Below are positions 31,563 to 42,900 of a DNA stretch of 64,000 bases, piece by piece. How positions within the stretch are numbered: the first letter of the stretch is position 1; each line of letters begins with the position of its first letter. A model generated the notes under the pieces. The model was not told where the DNA came from. It saw nothing but the letters and a program-made list of their open reading frames with translations, and did no database searches. Both the position numbers and the translations under genes were made by a program. This stretch comes from Neoarius graeffei (Eukaryota; Chordata; Actinopteri; Siluriformes; Ariidae): the NCBI RefSeq assembly GCF_027579695.1, contig NC_083571.1, positions 37,441,943 through 37,505,942 on the forward strand, read 5' to 3'.

Positions 31563-33884
31563 GTGAGGGGTTTGTCTTCTCAATAAGCACCTTTTTCACT
31601 GTATAGCGGTTCGATTTTCCTCCATATTGAGTGATTTTTACTGAGGAAAGACTCGAGTTCTCTCTCGGTTTGGGCTGAATCCCAAATGACTGTCTAGTGC
31701 ACTAAGTAGGGTGCAGATTAGGATTGAATTCATGGTATATCAAACGCACCTGTATAGGGGTTGGCAAGCCGTTTGGTTCTTGACCAATAACATATATAAT
31801 TTTGTTTGTTTTTCCTCCAGTAACACTTTTTCCTGGTTATTAAACGTAAAAATACTCTTACTATGATTCGTAAACTATATATAAATAAACTTAAAACCGA
31901 TATCAAGAAAAGTATTCGGCTCGACTGCGAATTTATCGAATCCGTTGTTTGCGCATGCGCCAGAACGCGGGTTCATTGAAATCCTGATCTGTTATTTGGC
32001 CCTGATGGAGTTCGGCGCATGCGCAGAAACTCCTCCAAAAGCTCCTTTTCTGAAATGGTGCCATGTTTCCCATCCCTGTTCCCTCCTGCATCATTTGGAC
32101 ACTGACTAATCGCAGTGCATTGTGGGTATTCTCAATCATGATTTAGATTAGATAGAATTTTATTGATCCCTTTGGGAAATTTAAGATTCTAGCAGCATCA
32201 TTACAGGATAAACAGAGAATAGAAAATAGAGAAAAAACTTTGAGATAAAGTATTTACATATAAAAAGAATAAGATATGGAGAAGAGAGCAGGAGGGATAT
32301 TGCACATTGTCCAGTATTGCTTATTGTTAGGCTAGGCTACTGCTCCTTCCTGTCCTCTGTCCTCCTGTTCCCCCTTCTCCCCCCCAGAGAGGAGTTGTAC
32401 AGTCTTACCCTGTCCACACTAGGGATTTTGTACCGATACGATACTACTTTCGTACCGCAACACCTGTCCACACTAGCAACTATACCGGTACTGTAGTGGT
32501 ATAACTGTATCGGTACGAAACCCACAAATGTATGGGTTTCGTACCGGTACAGTATCGGTACTGTAGCGCTTCACTGTAGTGTGGACAGGTGAAGCGGTTC
32601 TGTATCGATACAAAAATAATGCGCATGCGAAAATGAAATGACTGTGGAGCTACATGGAGCAAAGAAAGGGGGGAGAAAGGAGGAAGAGGGAGAGAAAGTG
32701 AGGGGAAGAGAAGGAAAGGGGGAGAAAGTGAGGGGAAGAGAAGGAAAGGGGGAGAAAGTGAGGGGAAGAGAAGGAAAGGGGGAGAAAGTGAGGGGAAGAG
32801 AAGGAAAGGGGGAGAAAGTGAGGGGAAGAGAAGGAAAGGGGGAGAAAGTGAGGGGAAGAGAAGGAAAGGGGGAGAAAGTGAGGGGAAGAGAAGGAAAGGG
32901 GGAGAAAGTGAGGGGAAGAGAAGGAAAGGGGGAGAAAGTGAGGGGAAGAGAAGGAAAGGGGGAGAAAGTGAGGGGAAGAGAAGGAAAGGGGGAGAAAGTG
33001 AGGGGAAGAGAAGGAAAGGGGGAGAAAGTGAGGGGAAGAGAAGGAAAGGGGGAGAAAGTGAGGGGAAGAGAAGGAAAGGGGGAGAAAGTGAGGGGGGAGA
33101 GAGGGAGATTCGTTTTCTTTTGGCCCTTTTCTTTTGGCGCCTGAAAGTGAGGCGTGTGTGAGTAATTTAGAGAACCTTTGAACCTGGGGCAGTGTGTGAC
33201 AGTAATTAACCAGGTGCAGTGGGGTTGTTAAGCTTTGACACTGTTTATGGCCATAAGATGATGCATTCACTTTATCGTAACTTTTATTATTTATTTTTCT
33301 ATCCTACTTATAACTCCGAGTGGAGTCAAGAGTAACAGGACTGAATGTGCAAAAAGGACCAGGTGTGCAGTCCGGTGTGTCTCGAGGCTCAGGTTCGGCT
33401 CCGGGTTAAATAAATCATGACGAAGGATGTTATTTCATGACTCGCACTGAAGCCAGCAGCCTCATTAAAGCCAATGGAAGCTCTCGCATGTCTACTAGGC
33501 TGCTTTTATTTATTTGTTGATCTATCCATCCCCAGTAAAGCTGGTCTCTGTGCAGGATAAAATGTCCATGTGACTTTCAGTACACTCTCTCTTCTTAACA
33601 TATTAACCCTGCCCACTTAATCTAAAGACTCTAAGCTCCGCCCTCACAATCGCGTGGCTCGGGTCACCCGTTTCTTCCACATTGTGTTGAGTGAAACATA
33701 TGCAGTCACACTTTAACTCTCTTTCAGTGACCTAAAGGAGACCTAGTGAGTGAAAGACAGGAGATGGAGGGAAAGAAAGGAGACGGGGTGAGTGAAGGTA
33801 GACGTTGTGAACAGAAGGAGAACTAGCAAGTAAAAGAAGAGGCTTAATGAGTGAAAGAAAAAGAAACTTGAAGCTGAACGGAGG

Positions 33885-33946
<62 letters not shown>

Positions 33947-36900
33947 AGGAGACCTAACACACACATGCACGCTGACCAAGCATGTGAAAGCTGACCTAAA
34001 GAACGCTGCTTCTGTGTAACTGTCGCTGTGTGCTCCCACATGTACAGGCCTTAATGTTAACTTTAGACACCTTAAATGGCCTAAAATTTTTTGCCCCCCC
34101 TTGAATTTCCTTTTGCCCTAAAACTTTGCTGTAGTTCGGCAAGTTTTCAAGTACACAGTTCAAGGCAATACTGAGATGTTTTCTAGGGGTATAATTGAGG
34201 TTTTTTTTTTTTTTTAAGATAAGTACTTTATTTTTTATTTTTTTTTAAAGAAACATTTATTTTAAACACTTATTTCTGCATCAGAACAAGACAAGCCCTG
34301 AAAACATGAAACATAAATCGATATACGGGTCCGTCTCAGAAACTGGTCTCTTGTATGGGACGTTATGGTCAAAAAATAAATTTTCTAATTTTTCCCTTTT
34401 TTTTTTTTTTTGCATTTACCTAACACTCAATGTTTGTTTCTTTTGTCATGTTTAATAAGAATAAAGATAGCATCTAGCTTTATCTGGCTTCCACTGTGGA
34501 AATTTTTTTTTTTATTACAGTTCAGAAGCTTTTGTAAAATTGATTTCCATCTAAAATAACTCCATCATGAAGAATTAAAGCTCCTCCTTCACAGATGAGT
34601 GAGAATATTGAATACATTTCCTCTTTTTGATTGCTTGGGTTAAAAATGCCAAGTTCTGATGACTGAATTGATTATTCACTTAAATATGAATAATATGATA
34701 CATTTTGGGTATTTGATATGGCGAAATAGGACACAATGGAAAAATCAAGAACACACCGGAAAGATGAGAATAACGGCGGTGGTAAAAGAACGGCGACTGT
34801 ACCGGCTGAAGGTCGCGCGGGTCTCTGCTGCGGCGCGCGAGCAACGGGACATCACTACCGCACCGGACGGAGCACGCAGCGCTCGAAACTAACGGTGTCC
34901 CGGGGACCATAAAAAATGTCATCGGGACACAAAATTATCATATCTGGGACAACCCCGGGACAATGGAAAAAAAATAGATCTAGAAAAAAAGTTCTACATT
35001 AATATTATTTACAAAGCCGTAACACATACGTAGACATTCACCTAATTTGTCAATTTTAATTTTAAAACGTTAACAGCGAAAAATACATAGTAGCTACACT
35101 TTTGATGCACCTGCATCCGTAGGCTACAGAGCAGCGCATTCTGTTCTAGAATCTTCGGCCGGAGTCCGCATTATATGGGCTTGGAATGGAATTGCTACCG
35201 CACACGCTGCGCCGACTCTTGCCAGAACAAAAATGCTGAAGTGGTTGAAGCGGACCGACCGCGGGGAAGAAACTGAAAGCCCAGACATAACGTCTCCGGG
35301 ACCTTCAGAATCCAAAGTGTCCTCGCCTGGTCTGCAGGCAACGCTAGCAACTGAATGAACTGAATGAACACTGTTAGACACGTTATAAAATACAACAGGA
35401 ATGATGTGGATGATATTGACGGAAGATACCGTTCAACAGAATAAGTGAGTTTTCTTGGTGTCTTTCTAGTTCAGAAAGTTTAGTCAGTCAGCAGCACAGC
35501 TAGGCTCGGACCTGGCACTATGTTGATGTTGCTAACATTTGCACCCATGTTTCAGCAGCGAAAGTTCATAAAATGGATAACGGTAATGGATAACGGAAAG
35601 TTCATAAAAATGGATAACGGTAATGGTGAAAATGATAAGTTGGCCTTATAAGTGCCAACAGATATTCAAGGTATAAGTAGATGAAATGAACATAAAAGGG
35701 GTCTTATTTTCAACTAAAGTGTACTGCAGATGTAGGGAGTTGAAACATTTTCTGAATGAGCTAGTTGGCCCCTTTAAATAAACGGGTATCTATTCATACA
35801 GTGAGATCGCCAAAGTTCAATAAACTGAAAATGCAATAACTGTAATTTTGAAGTAGATGATGTATAGGACATGTGTCACTTGTGTCTTGTGACTTATTGT
35901 AAAAATGGTATAAAGGGTTCAAAATCGCATAGTTACAAATATAATAGTAACTTCATATGATAATATTAACCACTGGTTATTTCAGAGAGGAAAAAAATGG
36001 GGACACTATTGCTTCCATTCGGGACACAGAATTTGGGACCACTGGGGGGGACAAAAAAAGTTAATTTCGAGCCCTGAGCACGAGGTGGGGGCGGGACAAG
36101 ATGATGGGACGTAGATTCTATCAAAAGTTCGATCTAAATTGACCACGGTTGCAAAATATTGGGCAAAAATACGCGCAAACTACGAAATATGAAAGTAAGA
36201 TGAAAAAGAAACATTCTGTTACCTTTTACTGCAAGACTAAAACAAAATAAAACTGTCAAAACTCACCTTTTCAGCGATAACGTCCGAACAGATCACCCGC
36301 GTAACAAAGACCGCAAATGGAAGCACGATCAACTTCTAACTGTCGGAGTGGAAAATTCCATTCTACACATGCAAATTGTTAATGTGTGTCCTTCCCCGCA
36401 CACAAATAACACGCTACGGTAAAAAATAGACCACAACTCATTTTATAGCTCAGAAATTCATACAAGACCAGCTACCATCGTAACATATTCTATACCTAAC
36501 TAGGGATGGGGAAAACTAAAAAAAAAAATCTTGACCGACCACCGAGCCTCATTAGCCGGTTAAAGTCGGTTAACCTATGAGTTTAAACAGGGATGCAAAT
36601 GACGCGCCTTTTTCACTGCTCGTGCAGATCCGATTTTTTTTTTTTTGGGGGGGGGCGTTGGAGTGTCTGAATAATTATCAGAGTAAATTCTGTATTAAAA
36701 TTACTCCATAAGCAAATGCCGTTACAGTCCATGAAAAAGCCGTGAAAAAGTCGGCATCTGCGCCTTTAGTTTGTGTGGAGAGATCTGATCTGCAATAACA
36801 TGCATTGTTGGCTACAGACCGAAACATACTTTCAGAATGCACTGGCCAAGGCAGGACTAAACTCCATGTGCCTTCTAATAATAATTTAAAAAAAAAACAA

Positions 36901-39900
36901 CAGAATAGTAATTTGTAAGCTAAAAAGCCTGTGCCTACACTTTTTTTTTTTCTTTTTTTTTTTCCTCTTCTTTCGCCGAGTGGCAGCTGTGTTCAACTGG
37001 AGCGGGACATGACTGAATGGGTGTTTCTGATTTGTCAGTTGTCGTCCTTGCACCGCATGGCGTGCCCCAAGCGTTTACAACACAGAATTCCAGGTTCTCC
37101 GCTCCAAAATCAGCAGCTTCAAAACGATTGGTTTTTTTTTTTTTTTCACCGCCAACCCAAAAAAAAATTAACCGGTTGATGTTGATTCAAAGTCACCTAC
37201 CCTTTTAATTTCCGCGCGTGATATCATCGGCAGGTCCCCCTTCTTGTGTACCGTGTGACGTGGCACATATTATCAGCAATGGCGGATAGAACGCGATAAA
37301 AATAATACCAATAAATCTAGCTAATACCAATAAATCTAGCTAACTGAAAGATTAACTCAATTTTTCACAATTCTTTTGGCCCCCATATACGAGGAGAAAT
37401 GACTCTCTCACTTTGGGGGTTTCCTGGTACACAAGAAGGGGAACCTGCCGATGACATCACGTTTCACTACCGCGCGGAAATTAAAAGGGTAGGTGACTTT
37501 GGTCGCAAAATTAATATACTTGTCGTTGTCAAATTATGTTTGATATATCATTTTGAAGCTAAAAGATTTCTCTGTCTAGTCATGTTGTCATAAAATATAT
37601 TGTATTTTATGCCAAAGAATACATCCAATGGTGGAATGGCACTTTAAGGGGAGTCGGTAACTTCTGTCAGTTGTAGCCGAGAATGTTTGCAGATGATGTG
37701 AAGTCGAAAATTGGTCATCCCTCTTATGAAAAACCCTGCGTGGTACTGCAGTATCAAATGCTTTTTTATCCAGTATTACTGCAGTAAATGCAATATTTCG
37801 AATGCAAATGCGATAGTTTGCACATGAAAAAGGCATACTACAAAATACTGCAGTGTACTGTATAATGCAATATTTTTACTGTATAATGCAATATACTTCC
37901 AACATGTTAAAAAATGCAAAAGTCTAAACCTATTGCATGGGAAATTTGTGCAGACCATGTTTTGTGTTGAAAGTGCCTTTTTTACATACTGTATTAATTT
38001 AATGTGATGTTATTTATTTTGAAGAGTGGCTCTGGTTTAATTTAATTTCATTTGCACATGTATTTAATGTTTGTTGTGCTTTTAAAAACGGAAGGAAGTT
38101 CCCAAGAGCCGTCAATAACAGTTTCCTAAAGTCTATCAATAGGAATGTTTTACAAAACTGGACTATGTTCCCAAGGTCAATCAATAAAACTGGATTGAAA
38201 GTGTGTTTTTGGTCTGTGGGGGCGCATGCGCGCCAGGTTGGGGTGAGGTTGAAGCGAGGTTGGGGTTGGGGGGGCTACTCATGAAATTGTAAAATTGTAC
38301 TCATAAAACTTTTTCAAGGTTGGCAGGTATGGACTTGCTCAACTAAGACTGATTTGACTTCACTGATTGTGGGTTGACTCTGATTAAAACAGGATAGGTG
38401 TTATAACTTGTGCAGCATACATGTCCATGCATGCATTTTCACTGATAAAACGTAAAAGGCTAATTAAATAATCAGATGAACTGAGACAATCGCGTTCTGA
38501 AGCTAATTAAATCTTATACCGGTAACTTAAACACACAATACAAGTTACATGTATTAATCTAAATGCAGGTAAACGAGTGGTGTATTTGTTTTGTATCCAA
38601 ACAAGAGTCGGAGCTTACCCGTCTGTGTTCTCGCTTCTCGAAGGCCGATCTTGTGGCCGATTGTTTTGAAACTATCTGACTTTCAGTTGTTCATTCAGTT
38701 CTCCGTTCATTCGCTTCTTCCACGTAAGGGCGAGATGGCAGCGATATCCAGTTTAGAAATCAGACGGCTGCTCCACTCATTCTCCATGCTGCGTACTCCG
38801 CCATTACTGCTCGGCTCAGGCAATTACTAAAACCCGGAACGGGACGTCCCCAGTTTTGGCATCAACTGCAGGGAGGTCACTGCCCGAGCGACATGTTCCG
38901 TCCCGGGTTTTAGCAACAACCCTTGGCTCACTCCAGGAGAACTGGTGCAGCTGAACTTGCTTTCCTTTTAAAAAAAAAAAAATAAAATACTTTTCCTGTA
39001 GTTTTATTTCATTGTTGGTACCGCACCCTCTTTCAGTACGGGCTTATAGCCAACGCTCCTCAACAGATCCGAGGTCTTGTTTGAGTCTTCAGTAAAATGT
39101 GCAGAGTGGAGGAGAGACCGCTTCATAGGCGCCCAATGTGCCCGTGAACTTCTCGCAAAACGCGTCCGAATCTTTGTAGTTTAAACATTCTTGGGCCATG
39201 AATGTAACGTAAATTCACCTTCTGTCATGTTGCTGGCGGCTGCAGCAACACATCTACATGGCATGGCGATAAATTAGCTTAAAATGGAGGATCGGCGTTG
39301 CAGTCAGCTCTAGGGGTGGGTATTGGCAAAGAAGTCACGATTCAATTCGAATCACGATTCACATGCTACGATGCGATACTATCACGATTCTTGAATTATT
39401 GTGATGCATTGCGATATATTCAACATACTTCAGTGAAAATGTCTCCTCTCATCTCATTATCTGTAGCCGCTTTATCCTTCTACATGGTCGCAGGCAAGCT
39501 GGAGCCTATCCCAGCTGACTACGGGCGAAAGGCGGGGTACACCCTGGACAAGTCGCCAGGTCATCACAGGGCTGACACATAGACACAGACAACCATTCAC
39601 ACTCACATTCACACCTACGGTCAATTTAGAGTCACCAGTTACCCTAACCTGCATGTCTTTGGACTGTGGGGGAAACCGGAGCACCCGGAGGAAACCCACG
39701 CGGACACGGGGAGAACATGCAAACTCCACACAGAAAGGCCCTCGCCGGCCACGGGGCTCGAACCCGGACCTTCTTGCTGTGAGGCGACAGCACTAACCAC
39801 TACACCACCGTGCCGCCCAGTGAAAATGGAAAAAAAAAAAAGAAATAGAGCATAATTACCAGTGGCTGTGTACGCTCTGGATAGTGTCTCCAATTGATGC

Positions 39901-42900
39901 ATAACTCAGAGCAACTCGGTTCATAACTGAATTTATTGAAACGACTTTGGAGGTAGTTGCCATTAAAACAAATATTACTGTTTCCGTACTTAACAAGTGG
40001 ACACACTAATGACAAGTGCAGAGGATTTATAAAACTAAAACTAATAAAAGAAAACTAATAGCAGCAGTTTTCAATTTCTTTGCAGCACCTGCAGTATGGG
40101 AGGACAAGGCAATAATAAATATCAAAATGTGTATATACTATACTCAGTACATTAAATTATCATTATATTATTTGTTACATTATATTTAAATGCCTTATGC
40201 ATTTATAGTTTGTGGAGCATCCTCAAATTAGGAAACCATACACTCACTCAGCATATTTCTTTTAGCATGTTGTAGTACCGCAGCAGTGATGTCAGACTGG
40301 GTGAGTGTGCAGATGTCCTTCTCAGATTTGCGTATTTCTGCAGACAGGAGTGCAGCGTGGATGGCAGGCTGTTGCTCTAAAAAGCGCTCAAGCATGTCGT
40401 GCGCGCTGTTCCAGCGAGATTTGTAAACAGAGTCGCAGTCGCATATGATGTCTATGCAGAATGTCTAGGTCGCAGTAGCCCGCCGCCGGAAATGCCACTG
40501 GCACGAAGGCAGCGGGCGTCAAAAACTCCACGGCGACATCTACAGGACTGGAAGTTGTATTCTACTTGTTTTTGGCTGATGTTCGCCAACCATTCATACA
40601 ATTTTATTTATTCATTTTTTTAAATTAATAATCGATATTTGGCATCAAGAATCGATGCAGTATAGGGCTGGGAATCGATCCAGATTTCCTGGATCGATTC
40701 GATTCCGATTCATAAGGTCACGATCCGATTCGATATCGATTTACTTAGATATTGCTGGATTGTCACTTTAAAGTAAAAACTGTCCTTATTGACAGGAACA
40801 GCCCAATATGTGTTTGTGCATGTGTTTTAACACCAAATGGCTTCTCCAGTGCAGTTTGATTCGCCGCAGGTTTAGCCGAAACTGTGTCGGCGTGGTGCCT
40901 GGATAAGTGGTTGCGGAGATTGGTTGTATTGCCACTATATTTTACCTCTATGTGGCACAGTTTGCACACTGCTTTTTGTTCTGTCGACTTCGTCTCTGTC
41001 CTCGTAACGTTTGAATCCAAAGTAATGCCATACACCAGCTTTCAGGCCAGGCGGTGATTTTAGCTGTGCAGCTTCAGCCATCTCGCGTTCTTCAGTTTCG
41101 GTTTCGTTTGCCGGCACCCGCTTTTTATAGCGGTCCTTGCGCGGTTGAGAAAATAGTGCCTATAGCCACCTGGAAGAGATCGATCCACACATTTTTGAAT
41201 CGATCTCATATTTTTTGAACGTGAATTAGGGCTGCTCGATATTGGAAAAAATCAATATCACGATTTTTTTCAGTAAATATTGATATCGCGATTTTTAAAA
41301 CGATATTTATACACCTTTTTTTTTTAAAGCCCCGATCATCAACACCCGAGGCACCGGGCCACATTTTTATAGTACAGGCCTCATAGGCTACCTGTCAACC
41401 CTTCCCATTGTACCCTGAAACGCCTTTTACTTAAACTATTTACTGTGCAAGCGCGTACTTTGCATAGGTCCTATTGCCTGCACAAGGCTCACGTTCTCCT
41501 CACTCAACATTTCCGATCACAGAGGATGGAGCCAGCGCTGGTATTACCAGTGATTACTGCGTAACGTCCACACTGGCTCGTAGCCAGCCAAGGATAAAAT
41601 CTCTCTCTCACACACACACACTACAACGTAAGCTTGTGTGTTGTTAAGACACCAACATTACCAACACGCGCACACACACGGACTGGCCATCGGGAGTAGC
41701 GGGAGTTTTCCCGGTGGGCCGGTGGTTCAGCGTGGGCCGGCGGAGAAAAAAAAAAAAACAGTTGCACGCTGGCCTTTAATATGATAAGCAATGTTAAAAC
41801 TGTTAACATTGCTTATCATATTAAAGGCCAGCGCGCAACTGTGTGGTTTTTTTTTTTTTTCCCCCCCCTTTCCTCCGCCAGCCCACACTGAACCACCGGC
41901 CCACCGGGAAAACTCTCGCTACTCCCGATGGCCAGTCCGTGTGTGAACACACATAATATAGAGACAAGTCCTTAAGAATTAACATACATGAAAATAGCTC
42001 AGTGGCATGTAAACATTCCCTGAAAGTGTAGGTGGCACTGCGGCTAGATGCTACGTGAAATGGCACAAGGCAAACACCATGCTTCGCTCAGTCAACAGAC
42101 AAAATCCACGAACCCAGTAGTCCTCCTACTACTGTGGGTTAGTGTTCTGTGGCCAAAAACACCCTACGCACAGTCATTCCAAAACATCCCCACTAGTTGC
42201 AGGTTATTTCTCAAATACAGATATGCGTTGTGGGTTAAGCGATCTATTTTCAAGCATCAGGCTTCTCTTCCTTCATCTTCCAAATGTGGACTCCGCTATC
42301 TTTTTGGCATGTCAGCATTGAAATACCATTTGCAGAGATATTTCACTCGAAAAGTAAAAGCAACACATGATTAGGGCTACATGATTAGCAGGAGGACACC
42401 GTTTTAAGCGCACGGAATTTTAAAAACAATGTAATTACATCTGAGTCCGTCTACATCGCGCAATAAACCCGTCCTTAGCAGAACCTACTTCAAAGCATGA
42501 TGCTAGCTGCAGATGCACAAGTCAAAATCAAATGAACCCAAGTAAACATGCTGCGGCGGGCAACATTAATAACCAAATTGCCTTACCTTAAAACGCTGCC
42601 TTGACCACAGGACGACTCGCAATTATTCCACTTAAATCCACACGGTTTAACACATCTAACACAGCTAGCAAGCTGGATATGTGCTAATATTGTTGTGCTT
42701 GTTTTCTTCCGTAGATGCCATTTTTACATTACCCAGTCCCACATCCAAAAATATGACGCAAATATATGTTAATTGTATTATTATAACTATTAGCAAGCAA
42801 ATCAAACAACATATTAACAAATCAATATATCAAATCACCCGACACGTATGAAAACAGAAGAACTGATTTTTTTACTGTTGCGGAGATATCGCGGGAGTAG

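Noticed and set aside
32691-33093. Regular 30-bp repeats as a possible CRISPR array
   Set aside because: There are no unique spacers; units are contiguous, and the genome is a vertebrate's.
32638-33144. 168-residue + ORF (KGEKVRGREG repeats) and 206-residue antisense ORF
   Set aside because: Both are created by the 30-bp minisatellite; period divisible by three keeps frames open.
34659-34892. 77-residue + ORF
   Set aside because: No family pattern; it runs into the left end of the hAT element.
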